The notes below the pieces were generated by a model. It was not told the origin of the DNA. It saw only the letters and a list, made by a program, of their open reading frames with translations, and did not search any database. Made by a program: the position numbers and the translations under genes. Shown in pieces: positions 1 through 10,053 of a stretch of DNA of 64,000 nucleotides; the first letter of the stretch is position 1, and each line of letters begins with the position of its first letter. Source of the DNA: Halolamina pelagica (GTDB lineage Archaea > Halobacteriota > Halobacteria > Halobacteriales > Haloferacaceae). The stretch covers positions 1,860,001 through 1,924,000 of the forward strand of contig NZ_LGUC01000001.1 in the NCBI RefSeq assembly GCF_001307315.1, read 5' to 3'.

Positions 1-2
1 GA

Positions 3-755
3 TCGATCCGACAGAACGTCCGGACGGTCGGGCCGACCGCCGTTGCCCTCGGCGTGTTGCTGCTCGCCAACGGCGCCGTCCGCGACGTGGGTGTCGAACT
101 CTCGTGGCTGATCGGCGTGAACATCACGGGCACGATCCACGCCCTCGAAGGGGCGTTCGTCGCGGACCTGCAGTCGCTGTCGACGCCGGCGCTGACGGCG
201 TACTTCAGCTTCGTCTACGTGTTCGGCTACGTGTTCCTGTTGACGTTCCCCGTCGTGCTATACGCCATCCACCACGACACGCGCCCGCTCTCGGCGACGC
301 TCGTCGCGTACGCACTGAACTACGGCATCGGGCTGGTCTGTTACGTGCTGTTCGTCGCGTACGGCCCGCGGAACTTCATGCCCGGCGCGGTCGAGTCGCT
401 ACTGTTCACCAACTGGCCGGAGGTCCAACACCTGACGAGCCAGGTGAACGAGAACACCAACGTGTTCCCGTCGCTGCACACGTCGCTGTCGGTGACCGTC
501 GCGCTGCTGGCCGCCCGCTATCGCCGGGCGGCACCGGGGTGGCTCCCGGTCGCCACCGTCGGCGCCACGTCGGTCGCGGTGGCGACGATGTATCTGGGGA
601 TCCACTGGCTGACGGACGTTCTCGCCGGGATCCTTCTCGCCGCACTCAGCGTCGCCGTCGGTGTCCGCGTCGCTGAAGACGAACAGATCGGCGAGCGAGA
701 AGCGGTCGAAAACGAGCGAGCGCCCGCAGGCGGGATCGAGCAGTTCAGGCGATAG
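3..755 (+). CDS. PAP2-superfamily membrane phosphatase (5' end outside window)
   Basis: The reading frame is open from the window edge, so the start lies upstream; 250 residues are visible. The protein is hydrophobic with about five to six membrane segments. Two PAP2 signature stretches are present: PSLHTS near the middle and GIHWLTDVLAG near the end, which supply the catalytic histidines and aspartate of this acid-phosphatase fold. The family removes phosphate from lipid phosphates or transfers phospho-alcohol groups (Aur1/inositolphosphotransferase-like branch); the substrate cannot be told from sequence. The last 30 residues are acidic and cytoplasmic in character. It converges on the flavoprotein gene that follows. 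Confidence 0.8.
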   Translation, partial: SIRQNVRTVGPTAVALGVLLLANGAVRDVGVELSWLIGVNITGTIHALEGAFVADLQSLSTPALTAYFSFVYVFGYVFLLTFPVVLYAIHHDTRPLSATLVAYALNYGIGLVCYVLFVAYGPRNFMPGAVESLLFTNWPEVQHLTSQVNENTNVFPSLHTSLSVTVALLAARYRRAAPGWLPVATVGATSVAVATMYLGIHWLTDVLAGILLAALSVAVGVRVAEDEQIGEREAVENERAPAGGIEQFRR

Positions 756-796
756 TTCGCGTGAGAAACGGCTCGGGGGTCGGCTGTCCCCGGCGC

Positions 797-1990
797 CTAC
801 ATGTCGCTCCACGCACTCATCCCTCGCCCGAGCGAGGAGATGGAGGCGATCCACCGCACCGCAGCCGCCTTCTTCAGGAATTTCGCGCCCGGCCCGCCGA
901 ACGTGCCGAACGGGAGCGAGTCGATGTCGTGAGCGATCGCCTCGTCGCCGACGGAGATGAGCGTCCCTTTGTCCTCGTACGTCCACGTCGAGAGCGGTTC
1001 GTCGAGCACGGCGTGGACGAGGTTCTCGCCGGCCACTTCGGCGGCGGTCCACGCGGCGACGGCCGTCGGCGGCGCCACGTCGTCCCCGCCCTGGTCGATC
1101 AGCGCGGTGTCGCCGATGGCGAACACGCGGTCGTCGCTGGTCCGGAAGTCACGATCGGCGAACACGCGCCGGGAGCGCTCGTCTTTCTCCAGGTCGGTGT
1201 TCTCCAACTCCTCCCGGCCGGTGATGCCGCCGGTCCAGACGAGCACGTCGTACGGCATCTCCTCGGGCGCCTCGTCCTCGCCGCCGCCGAGGTACACCGT
1301 CTCGTCGTCGACTTTCGAGATGAACTCGCCGCACTCGATGTTCACGCCGGCGTCCTCCAGACGGCTCCGGATCGCCTGCTGCACGTCGTCGGGGTTGTTG
1401 GGGAACACCTCGTCCAGCCCCTCGACGAGGTGGACGTCGACGGGCGCGTTGTGCTCGTCGCGGTAGGCGGCGATCTCGCCGGCGGCCTGGATGCCGGAGA
1501 GGCCGGCGCCGCCGACGATCACCTGTGCGGGGTCGGCGACGGAGGCGTCCGCGGCGGCCTCCCGCACCGACTGGTGGATCTCCCGGGCGTCGGCGAGGCT
1601 CTTGAGCGTGAGCGCGTGCTCGCGCAGCCCCTCGATGCCGAAAAAGGCCGTCGCGCTCCCGACGCCGAGCAGGAGGTAGTCGTAGTCGACAGGGTCGCCG
1701 GCTTCGAGTTCGACGGTCTGGTCGTCGGTGTCGAGCCCGACGACGCGGTCCTGGACGAACTGGCCCCAGTCGGGGAGCATCGACTCACAGGGGACCGTGA
1801 TCTTCGACGCCACGCTCGGGTCCCGGATGACGCGGTGGGACTCGTGGAGCACGAGGTGGTAGTCCTCCTCGTTGATCCAGACGAGCTCCACGTCGTCTTC
1901 CAGCCCCGCGTCGGGCACTTCGTCCTTGAGCGAATCGACAGTTCCGGCGCCAGCGTAGCCAGCACCGACGACGACGATGCGATCGGTCAT
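797..1990 (-). CDS. NDH-2-like NAD(P)/FAD-dependent oxidoreductase
   Basis: A 397-residue two-dinucleotide-binding-domain flavoprotein of the type-II NADH dehydrogenase (COG1252) family. The N-terminal FAD-binding Rossmann motif VVVGAGYAG starts at residue 4 and a second, NAD-binding motif VIVGGAGLSG lies near residue 160; the FAD-contacting FAIGD stretch is near residue 290. I start at the ATG at 1990 (MTDRIVVVG) rather than 15 bp upstream because it places the Rossmann strand at the usual position. Type-II enzymes pass electrons from NADH to membrane quinone without pumping; being next to the menaquinone operon fits this, but sulfide:quinone-like or other substrates are possible. A paralogue lies at 40389-41578. 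Confidence 0.8.
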   Translation of the reverse strand: MTDRIVVVGAGYAGAGTVDSLKDEVPDAGLEDDVELVWINEEDYHLVLHESHRVIRDPSVASKITVPCESMLPDWGQFVQDRVVGLDTDDQTVELEAGDPVDYDYLLLGVGSATAFFGIEGLREHALTLKSLADAREIHQSVREAAADASVADPAQVIVGGAGLSGIQAAGEIAAYRDEHNAPVDVHLVEGLDEVFPNNPDDVQQAIRSRLEDAGVNIECGEFISKVDDETVYLGGGEDEAPEEMPYDVLVWTGGITGREELENTDLEKDERSRRVFADRDFRTSDDRVFAIGDTALIDQGGDDVAPPTAVAAWTAAEVAGENLVHAVLDEPLSTWTYEDKGTLISVGDEAIAHDIDSLPFGTFGGPGAKFLKKAAAVRWIASISSLGRGMSAWSDM

Positions 1991-2103
1991 GGCCGGAGGT
2001 GACACGGGCTCCGGTAAAGTCGCTACGGAACCGCCGCGACGCCGCCCCAGCGGGGAAATCCGGGAACGCAGGAACCAACAGTCCCGCCCCCCTCACGCCG
2101 ACA

Positions 2104-3935
2104 ATGACCGCACCGAACCGCAACACGCTCTGGGCCCGAACGATCGTCGACGAGCTCGCTCGGAGTGGCGTCACCGCGGCCTGCGTCTCGCCGGGCTCGC
2201 GCTCGACGCCGCTGACTGTTGCCTTCGCCGAGCACGAGGACGTTCGGGTGTTCTCCCACCTCGACGAGCGCGCCGCCGCCTACTTCGCGCTGGGACGGGC
2301 CCGCCGGACCGGCGAGGTCACGCCGCTGGTCTGCACCTCCGGCACCGCCGCCGCGAACTACCACCCCGCGGTGTTGGAGGCCGACCAGTCGCGGGTCCCG
2401 CTGCTCGCGCTCACGGCCGACCGCCCGCCGGAGCTCCGCGACTCCGGGGCGAACCAGACAGCCGACCAGGAGAAGCTCTACGGCGACGCCGTCCGGTGGT
2501 ACAAGGATCTCCCCGAGCCCGAGGCCGAGGCACGGAAGCTCCGCTCGCTGCGGACCAGCGTCGCCCGCGCGCTCACCGCGGCCGAGGGGACCGACCCCGG
2601 CCCGGTCCACCTCAACGTCCCGTTCCGCAAGCCGCTGGAGCCGACCGAGGTGCCCGGCGACGTGCCCGAGGGTCTCGAACCGCTGGCTGCAGCGGGGCGA
2701 CCGACTGACGCCCCGGGAGCTGGCGGCGCCGCCACGCCCGGTGCCGTCGGCGCCGCGGGCGCCGCCGGACCGTCGGCGCCGCCGTTCGTCGAGCGCACAC
2801 AGGGAACGCCGGAGCTGCCGGACGGCGAGATCCGCTCGCTCGCCGACGATCTCGGCGTCGAGCGGGGGCTGATCGTCGCCGGCCCCGCCGACCCTCACGA
2901 GATCGATCCCGAGGCCGTCGTCGCGCTGGCCCACGCGACGGGGTTCCCGATCCTCGCGGACCCTCTCTCGGGCCTCCGGTTCGGCGGCCACACGCGGGTC
3001 GCACCCGTCATCGGCGGCTACGACGCCTATCTCGACGAAGCGGTCACCGCAGACTGGCCCGACCCCGAAGCGGTGCTCCGGATCGGCGCGTCGCCAACCT
3101 CCAAGCCGCTGCGGAAGTATCTCGCCCGAACCGACGCCCAGCAGCTCGTCGTCGACCCCGCCGGGAAGTGGCGCGAGGCGGAGTTCACGGCCAGCGACCT
3201 CGTCGTCGCCGACCCCTCGCGGCTGGCCGAGGCGCTCGCGCGGGTCGTCGCCGGCCCGGATTCGGCGGCGTGGCGCGACCGATGGGCCGAGGCCGAACGG
3301 ACTCACTGGGACGCCGTCGACGCAGCAGAGGGGCTGTTCGAGGGGGGATCGTCGCCGACGCCGTCGACGCCGCGCCGGAGCCGACGACGCTGTTCGTCTC
3401 GAACTCGATGCCCGTTCGGGATCTCGATCGCTTCGCACGGCCGAGTCCGGACGCGGTGACCGCACTCGGGAACCGGGGCGTCTCGGGCATCGACGGCATC
3501 ACCTCGACGGCGCTCGGTGCGGGGTCGGCGACCACCGACCATCTCACGCTGGTGATCGGCGATCTGGCGTACTACCACGACATGAACGGCCTGCTCGCGG
3601 TCGCGCGGTGTGACGTGGACGCGACGATCGTCCTGCTGAACAACGACGGCGGCGGGATCTTCCACATGCTCCCGATCGAGTCGTTCGAGCCGCCGTTCAC
3701 CGAGCAGTTCAAGACGCCCCACGGGATCGACTTCGAGCCGACCGGCGAGCTGTACGGCCTCGAGTACACCCGCGTCGACTCCCGCGAGGCGTTCGTCGAC
3801 GCCTACACCGAATCGGTCACGGGCGGGGGCACGACGGTCGTCGAAGTCGTCACCGACGCGGCCGACTCCCACGAGACCCGCGACGAGCTCCGGGCGCAGG
3901 TGATCGACGACCTCGCGGGCGAGTCGACGGACTGA
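2104..3935 (+). CDS. menD: MenD, SEPHCHC synthase (one frame break)
   Basis: 2-succinyl-5-enolpyruvyl-6-hydroxy-3-cyclohexene-1-carboxylate synthase, a thiamine-diphosphate enzyme joining isochorismate and 2-oxoglutarate in menaquinone synthesis. The N-terminal pyrimidine-binding domain shows SPGSRSTPL and the catalytic-region EKLYGD motif; the C-terminal half shows SNSMPVRDLD and the ThDP-binding NNDGGGIFHMLP. The frame breaks at the G-run 3342-3347: the first part reads up to EGLFEGG and the rest, starting IVADAVDAAP, continues one base out of frame. One extra G restores 610 residues, normal for the family. First gene of menD-menB-menA-menC. Start ATG 2104 chosen because upstream codons are not MenD-like. 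Confidence 0.88.
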
Positions 3936-3997
3936 ACGCGCCAGGCGACGGCCGCGACGACCGCGGGGTTTTTGCGGGCCGGCGTCGCCGTTCCGAC

Positions 3998-4915
3998 ATG
4001 GTCTCAGAGCTGTTCGACCCCGACCGCTGGGAGCAGGTCGACGGCGCCGGCGAGTTCGACGACATCACCTACCACCGCGGTGTCGACTTCCCCGCGGTCC
4101 GGATCGCGTTCGACCGGCCCGACGTGCGCAACGCGTTCCGGCCGGGCACCGTCGACGAACTCCACGCCGCGCTCGACCACGCGCGCAAGCAGGCCGACGT
4201 CGGCGCCGTCCTGCTCACCGGCAACGGCCCCTCCGAGAAGGACGGCGGCTGGGCGTTCTGCGCCGGCGGCGACCAGTCCGTCCGCGGCGGATCGGGCTAC
4301 GAGTACCGCGGCGACGACGAGGCCGCCGAGGACGAGTCCGAGGCGGTCCGGAGTGCGAAGGCCGGGCGGCTCCACATCCTCGAAGTCCAGCGACTGATCC
4401 GCTTCATGCCCAAGCCCGTCGTCGCCGTCGTCCCGGGCTGGGCCGTCGGTGGCGGTCACTCGCTGCACGTGGTCTGTGACCTCACGCTCGCCAGCGAGGA
4501 GCACGCGAAGTTCCTCCAGACCGACCCCGACGTGGCCTCCTTCGACGGCGGGTTCGGGTCGGCGTATCTCGCCCGCCAGATCGGCCAGAAGAAGGCTCGC
4601 GAGGTGTTCTTCCTCGGGAAGACCTACTCGGCCGAGGAAGCCGTCGACATGGGGATGGCCAACGAGGCCGTTCCCCACGAGGAGTTGGAAGCGACGGCCA
4701 TCGACTGGGCCGAGACGATGACGAGCAAGAGCCCGACGGCGATGCGGATGCTGAAGTTCGCGTTCAACATGGCCGACGACGGGATGGTGGGCCAGCAGGT
4801 GTTCGCCGGCGAGGCGACGCGGCTGGGGTACATGACCGACGAGGCCACGGAAGGCCGGGATGCGTTCCTGGAGGGCCGCCAGCCGGACTTCTCGGGCTAC
4901 CCCTGGCACTACTGA
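3998..4915 (+). CDS. menB: MenB, 1,4-dihydroxy-2-naphthoyl-CoA synthase
   Basis: Crotonase-fold enzyme of 305 residues that closes the second ring of the naphthoquinone by Dieckmann cyclization of o-succinylbenzoyl-CoA. Crotonase oxyanion-hole segments AFCAGGDQSVRG (about residue 87) and GWAVGGGHSLHVVCD are intact, and the C-terminal stretch with FLEGRQPDFSGYPWHY is characteristic of MenB rather than fatty-acid hydratases. ATG 3998 is preceded at about 29 bp by a T-rich box (GGGGTTTTTGCG), the spacing of a leaderless haloarchaeal promoter, so menB may be transcribed on its own as well as from menD. Confidence 0.93.
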   Translation: MVSELFDPDRWEQVDGAGEFDDITYHRGVDFPAVRIAFDRPDVRNAFRPGTVDELHAALDHARKQADVGAVLLTGNGPSEKDGGWAFCAGGDQSVRGGSGYEYRGDDEAAEDESEAVRSAKAGRLHILEVQRLIRFMPKPVVAVVPGWAVGGGHSLHVVCDLTLASEEHAKFLQTDPDVASFDGGFGSAYLARQIGQKKAREVFFLGKTYSAEEAVDMGMANEAVPHEELEATAIDWAETMTSKSPTAMRMLKFAFNMADDGMVGQQVFAGEATRLGYMTDEATEGRDAFLEGRQPDFSGYPWHY

Positions 4916-5000
4916 GCCGACTCGACTCCCAGCAAAATCTCCAGTTCGCCGTCGGCCGAGAACCAACCCTTCATGGCCCGTCCGCCCCGAGCCTTCGACA

Positions 5001-5945
5001 ATGAGTACGGAGACGAGTGGCGCCGAGATCTCTCGGCAGCGCGCGTGGGTGATGGCCGCCCGGCCCCAGACGATGCCGGCGGCGATCGCGCCCGTTCTCG
5101 TCGGCGTGGGCGTCGCCGTCCACGAGGGCGTGTTCGCACCGCTCCCGGCCGCTGCAGCGCTGGTCGGCGCGATCTTGATCCAGATCGGCACCAACTTCGC
5201 GAACGACTACTACGACGCGGTCCAGGGCGCCGACACCGAGGAGCGCGAGGGGTTCACTCGCGTCACCGCGGGCGGGCTGATCGAACCCCCCGCGGTCAAG
5301 CGGGCGATGTGGCTCACCTTCGCCGCCGCGATACTGCTCGGCACCTACCTCGTGTGGGTCGGCGGCGTCCCAATTCTCGTGATCGGGCTGCTGTCGGTCG
5401 CCTCCGGGATCGCGTACACCGGCGGTCCCTATCCCCTCGGCTACCACGGACTCGGCGACCTGTTCGTGTTCGTCTTCTTCGGTCCGGTCGCCGTCGCCGG
5501 GACCGTCTACGTGCAGGCCGCAGCAGCCGTCAGCGGGGTTCCGACCGGGCTACCGGCTGGGACTGTCCCCGCGCTGGCGCTGCTGGCAAGTCTCCCGATG
5601 GCTAGCCTGACGACCAACGTGCTCGTCGTGAACAACGTTCGGGACAAGGAGGAGGACAGCCAGACCGGGAAGCGAACGATCGCCGTGCGGTTCGGCTACG
5701 GCGTCGCCCGCGCGGAGTACGTCGCGATGCTCGTGCTCGCCTACGCCGTTCCCGTGTACCTGTTCACGCAGTCCTTCGGCGCAGTCGTCCTGCTGCCGCT
5801 GCTCTCGCTGCCGTTTGCGGGAGTCGTCGCCCGAACCGTGGTCACCGAAACCAGCGGCGAGGCGCTCAACCCAGCGCTGGAGCGGACCGGCCAACTCCTC
5901 GCGCTGTATGCGGCGCTGTTCGCCGCCGGGTTAGTCCTCGGATGA
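5001..5945 (+). CDS. menA: MenA, 1,4-dihydroxy-2-naphthoate polyprenyltransferase
   Basis: Integral membrane UbiA-family prenyltransferase of 314 residues with about eight or nine membrane helices. The Asp-rich prenyl-diphosphate site reads NFANDYYDAVQGAD near residue 70, and the second conserved region reads NNVRDKEEDSQTGKRT near residue 215. It attaches the polyprenyl tail to DHNA. ATG 5001 starts MSTETSGAE; the open frame runs further upstream but that part is not conserved-looking and overlaps the intergenic region. The stop overlaps the menC start (ATGA), showing translational coupling. Confidence 0.92.
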   Translation: MSTETSGAEISRQRAWVMAARPQTMPAAIAPVLVGVGVAVHEGVFAPLPAAAALVGAILIQIGTNFANDYYDAVQGADTEEREGFTRVTAGGLIEPPAVKRAMWLTFAAAILLGTYLVWVGGVPILVIGLLSVASGIAYTGGPYPLGYHGLGDLFVFVFFGPVAVAGTVYVQAAAAVSGVPTGLPAGTVPALALLASLPMASLTTNVLVVNNVRDKEEDSQTGKRTIAVRFGYGVARAEYVAMLVLAYAVPVYLFTQSFGAVVLLPLLSLPFAGVVARTVVTETSGEALNPALERTGQLLALYAALFAAGLVLG

Positions 5946-7003
5946 GTCACGAGCGCAGGCCGTTCGAACTCGAGCTGTCGGAGCCGCTGTCGACCGCCGA
6001 CGGCGTGATCGAACAGCGGCGCGGCTTCCTCGTCGGCGTCGAGCGGTCGGCAGACGGCGATACGGTCCGCGGCCTCGGCGAGGCGACGCCGCTGCCGGGA
6101 TGGACCGAGTCGTACGACGCCTGCACGACAGCGCTGGAGAACCCGCCCGACGCGTGGGGGCACGTCGCCGACACGATCGGCGAGAGGCGGCCGTCGACGC
6201 CGGCCGCTCGCCACGGCTATCGGCTGGCGGTGCTCGACGCCGCCGCGCGGGCGAGCGACCGATCGCTCGCGGCGCTGCTCGCCGACCGTGGCGACTTCTC
6301 CACCCCCAGCGAGTCGGTGCCAGTCAACGCCACCGTCGGCGACGGTAGCGTCACGGAGACCGTCACCGCCGCGCGCGAGGCGGTCGAGGCCGGGTTCGAC
6401 TGCCTGAAACTCAAAGTCGGCGTTCGGTCGTTGGATGCCGATCTCGATCGCGTTCGAGCGGTCGCGGACGCCGTCGACGCCACGATCCGTGTCGACGCGA
6501 ACGGCGCGTGGCGCCGCGAATCGGCCACGGCGGCCGTCGACGCGCTCGCCGCAATCGGGGTCGAGTACGTCGAGCAGCCCGTTCCCCCAGAGGAGCTCTC
6601 GGGACTGGCTGCGCTGCGCGGGCGGGGCATCGAGATCGCCGTCGACGAGTCGGTCCGAGACTGCGGCGTCGACGCCGTCCTGGACGCCGAAGCGGCCGAC
6701 GTGGCGATCCTGAAACCGATGGCGCTCGGCGGGCCGGACGCCGCGACCGACATCGCGCGGCGCTTCGTCGACGCCGGCGTCGATCCAGTCGTGACGACGA
6801 CGATCGACGGCGCCGTCGCTCGCGCTGCCGCCGTCCACGTCGCCGCCGCGGTGCCGGGGACCCGCGCCTGCGGGCTCGCAACCGGGGAGCTGCTCGCTGC
6901 GGATCTAGGGGCAGATCCGGTGCCGGTCGTCGACGGGGCGATCACCGTCCCCGACGGGCCGGGGAACGTCGGAGCGGCGTTCGACGACCGACTCTGGGAC
7001 TGA
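5942..7003 (+). CDS. menC: MenC, o-succinylbenzoate synthase
   Basis: Enolase-superfamily dehydratase of 353 residues that converts SHCHC to o-succinylbenzoate. The KxK catalytic motif is K156-L-K158; the metal ligands fall at D185 (RVDANGAW), E211 (VEQPVP) and D235 (AVDES), and the second-face lysine at K258 (ILKPM), exactly the MenC/muconate-lactonizing layout. It overlaps menA by 4 bp (ATGA). The neighbouring family of dipeptide epimerases is a theoretical alternative, but the operon settles the assignment. No menE or menF is visible in this window. Confidence 0.9.
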   Translation: MSHERRPFELELSEPLSTADGVIEQRRGFLVGVERSADGDTVRGLGEATPLPGWTESYDACTTALENPPDAWGHVADTIGERRPSTPAARHGYRLAVLDAAARASDRSLAALLADRGDFSTPSESVPVNATVGDGSVTETVTAAREAVEAGFDCLKLKVGVRSLDADLDRVRAVADAVDATIRVDANGAWRRESATAAVDALAAIGVEYVEQPVPPEELSGLAALRGRGIEIAVDESVRDCGVDAVLDAEAADVAILKPMALGGPDAATDIARRFVDAGVDPVVTTTIDGAVARAAAVHVAAAVPGTRACGLATGELLAADLGADPVPVVDGAITVPDGPGNVGAAFDDRLWD

Positions 7004-7154
7004 GCAGCCGCTAGCCGGAGTCGGACCATAGCGAACAGGCGACACGGTCGCCCGCGGGGTGGTGTGTCGCACTCCCGCCTCGTTCACCCCGCGACGGAGG
7101 TTAGGGCACACGGCGGGTGGTCCCCCGATCCCTGATAAACGCTTGTCTCGGGGC

Positions 7155-8631
7155 TCAGTCGTCGGCGGTGACGGCCGCGTCCGACTGCGCGTCGGCTCCA
7201 CCACGGGGCGGCGTGGAGTCGAGGCCGACGCCGGCGAGCGTCATGACCACTAACACCAGCGGCGAGAGGAACGCGAAGAAGTAGTACGGCGCGTACTCGG
7301 TGAGGATCAGGAACGACGTCTCACCCTGCAGCCCGAACACGCCGGCCATGAACACGCCGCCGGCGTGCCATGGGAGGAGCGCGCCGGTGGGCGTCCCCGC
7401 GGACTCGACGGCTCGAGAGAGCACGGAGGTGTCGAGGTCGTGTTCGTCGAACAGCTCTCGCAGCGTCATCCCGGGGACGACGATGCTCATGTACTGCTGG
7501 GCCGAGAACGCGTTGACGAGGAACGCCGACGCGCCCGTTCCGATGACGAGACTGCGTTGGCCCGTGATGACGCCCGCGAGTCGGGACGCGAGCGTCGAGA
7601 GCACGCCCAGGTGATCGAGCAGGCCCCGAGCGCGAGCGCGAGCACGACCACGGAGATCGTCCACGCCGAGCCGGCAAGGCCACCGCTCACGAGCAGGTCG
7701 TTCACCAGCGTCACCCCGGTCTCCGGCGCGGTACCGTTGAGGAAGACGGCCCAGGCGTCGGTGAACGCGGTTCCCTGGACCAGTATCGTCGTCCCGGCGC
7801 CGGCGAACACGCCTGCGACGAGCGAGGCGAGCGCGGGCACCCCCCGGATCGCGAGCGCGAACGTGACCAGCAGCGGGAGGAAGACGAGGATCCCCAGATC
7901 GTACGTGCCCGCGAGCGCGCCGCGGATATCGGCGACCCGACCAGCGGGGATGGCGCCGCCGGCCCGGAGCCCAAGCGCGGCGTACAGTAGGACCGACAGC
8001 CCGAACGCGATCGCGGTCCCGAGCCGCATCGAGAGGATGTGGTCGTAGAGGTCGGTGTCAGTCACCGCAGCAGCGAGGTTGGTCGTGTCCGAAAGCGGCG
8101 ACTGCTTGTCGCCGGCGTAGGCACCCGAGAGGACGGCGCCAGCCGTCATCGGGATAGGGATCCCCAGGCCGGAACCGATACCGGTGAACGCGACGCCGAG
8201 CGTCCCGGCGGTAGTCCACGAGGAGCCGATCGAGAAGGCGACGACCGCCGCCAACAACGCCGTCGCCGGCAGGAACGTCTCCGGCGAGAGGATTCCGAGC
8301 CCGTAGTACATCAGCCCGGGGATCGTCCCCGCGGCTATCCATGTCGCGATCAGCGCGTAGATCGTGAACAGGATCAGGATCGCCTGTAACCCCATCTTGA
8401 GACCGTGTTCGATCCCCTCCGTGAGGTCGTCGTACCTCACACCGATCCAGTACCGCCCCACGACGCCGGCCAGCACCACGCTCCACAGCAGCGGCGCATG
8501 GGGTGACATCCCCAACAGTCCGGAGCCGAGCCCGAGGAACAGCACCACTCCGAGCGTCGGTACGAGCGCCTGCGACAGCGTCGGGGTGTCGTTGTCGAGC
8601 CGTCCGTCGCCGAGTTATTCACTGAGGACAT
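7155..8631 (-). CDS. NhaC-family Na+/H+ antiporter (two frame breaks)
   Basis: A polytopic membrane protein of the NhaC/IT superfamily: the central part contains GIPIPMTAGAVLSGAYAGDK and LSDTTNLAAAVTDTDLYDH, hallmark NhaC sequences, and the C-terminal part contains NAFSAQQYMSIVVPGMTL. Two single-base losses split it: one near 8610, just after the start, and one at the C-run 7624-7627. Adding one base at each gives 492 residues, the usual length. Start ATG 8631 gives MSSVNNS. It likely exports Na+ in exchange for H+, relevant to salt homeostasis; it is convergent with menC and divergent from metY. Confidence 0.83.
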
Positions 8632-8745
8632 TTCTATGCCTGTCTAAATTACCTTGGGAAATAAATACCCGTTGGGACGGGAGCTGTCTGGCGTTTGGTA
8701 GCGAACACCGAGCGACGTGGGCGACGCTGTAACAACTGCAGCGCA

Positions 8746-8751
8746 TTTTTA
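8746..8751 (+). promoter_or_regulatory. TATA box of metY-metX
   Basis: The T-rich hexamer TTTTAT lies 25-30 bp before the ATG of metY, the distance expected for a leaderless haloarchaeal transcript that starts at or next to the initiation codon. The 144-bp gap to the divergent antiporter gene holds no other clear signal. Confidence 0.45.
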
Positions 8752-8775
8752 TCTCTAGAGGTATGCGTTACGAGC

Positions 8776-10053
8776 ATGACCCGCGGGTTCCGCAGCCGAA
8801 CACTCCACGGTGGTTACGAGCCAGCCGCCGAGGGTGGCTCGTACGCACCACCGATCCACCAGACAACGTCGTACCGCTTGGGGAGCGCTGACCGCGCCGC
8901 CGATCTCTACGCGTTGGAGGCCGACGGCGACGTGTACAGCCGGATTTCTAATCCGACTGTCCGGACGCTGGAACGGCGGCTGGCGTCGGTCTCTGGCGGC
9001 GTCGGCGCCGTCGCGACCAACGCCGGGATGGCCGCGATCGACGCGCTGACGACGGTCCTCGCCGAGGCGGGCGACAACGTCGTCACGGCGGGCGATCTCT
9101 ACGGCGGGACGACGACGTACTTCGCGCACACGGCCACGCGACGCGGGGTGGAGATCCGGACCGTCGACACGCTGGCGTACGACGACTACGCCGACGCGAT
9201 CGACGAGGACACCGCCTTCGTCCACGTCGAGACGATGGCCAACCCCTCACTGGTGACGCCGGATTTCGACCGCCTCGCCGGGATCGCCCACGACCACGCG
9301 ACGCCGCTGGTCGTCGACAACACGTTCGCCTCCCCGGCGCTTTGCCGGCCGATCGAACACGGCGCCGACGCCGTCTGGGAGTCCACGACGAAGTGGATCC
9401 ACGGCTCCGGCACCACGGTCGGCGGCGTCGTCGTCGACGGCGGGGCGTTCCCCTGGGACCACCCCGACGCCGACTACCCCGAACTAGCCGGCGAGAACCC
9501 CGCTTTCGGCGTCGACTTCTCGGAGCGCTTCGGCGAGGAGGCGCTGACCCACGCGCTCCGGCAGCGAGGGCTCCGGCCGCTCGGTGCCCAACAGACCCCC
9601 TTCGACGCCTGGGCCACGCTGCAGGGGCTCGAAACGCTCGGTCTGCGGATGGACCGTCACTGTGAGAACGCCCGTATCGTCGCCGAGCACCTCGTGGACC
9701 ACCCCGAGGTGGCCTGGGTCACCTACCCCGGGCTCGCCGACCACCCCACCCACGACAACGCGGCGCGCTATCTCGACGACTTCGGCGGAATGCTCGCGTT
9801 CGGGCTCGAAGGCGGGTTCTCGGCGGGCAAGCAGTTCTGTGAGGCGGTCGATCTCACGGGGTTCGTCGCCAACGTCGGCGACGCACGCACGCTGGTGATC
9901 CACCCGGCGAGCACCACCCACGCCCAGTTGAGCGAAGCCGAACAGCGCGCTGCGGGGGTCTCGCCCGACCTCCTGCGGCTCTCGGTCGGGCTAGAGGAGC
10001 CCGAAGACATCGTCGCCGACATCGACGCCGCCATCGAGCGAGTGACAGCATGA
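8776..10053 (+). CDS. metY: MetY-like O-acetylhomoserine sulfhydrylase / Cys-Met metabolism PLP enzyme
   Basis: A 425-residue PLP enzyme of the Cys/Met-metabolism family. The PLP-binding lysine is K206 in [18 protein letters not shown] (residue 55), TNAGMAAI and VVDNTFASP are family signatures. The length and the long C-terminal half ([19 protein letters not shown]) favour O-acetylhomoserine sulfhydrylase over cystathionine gamma-synthase. It overlaps metX by 4 bp, so the pair would acetylate homoserine and then replace acetate with sulfide to give homocysteine. Start ATG 8776 matches the promoter spacing. Confidence 0.88.
   Translation: MTRGFRSRTLHGGYEPAAEGGSYAPPIHQTTSYRLGSADRAADLYALEADGDVYSRISNPTVRTLERRLASVSGGVGAVATNAGMAAIDALTTVLAEAGDNVVTAGDLYGGTTTYFAHTATRRGVEIRTVDTLAYDDYADAIDEDTAFVHVETMANPSLVTPDFDRLAGIAHDHATPLVVDNTFASPALCRPIEHGADAVWESTTKWIHGSGTTVGGVVVDGGAFPWDHPDADYPELAGENPAFGVDFSERFGEEALTHALRQRGLRPLGAQQTPFDAWATLQGLETLGLRMDRHCENARIVAEHLVDHPEVAWVTYPGLADHPTHDNAARYLDDFGGMLAFGLEGGFSAGKQFCEAVDLTGFVANVGDARTLVIHPASTTHAQLSEAEQRAAGVSPDLLRLSVGLEEPEDIVADIDAAIERVTA

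Noticed and set aside
3342..3347. Programmed frameshifting in menD and other genes
   Set aside because: The same kind of break occurs in eighteen unrelated genes, always as one missing base in or next to a G/C run; a base-calling cause is far simpler.
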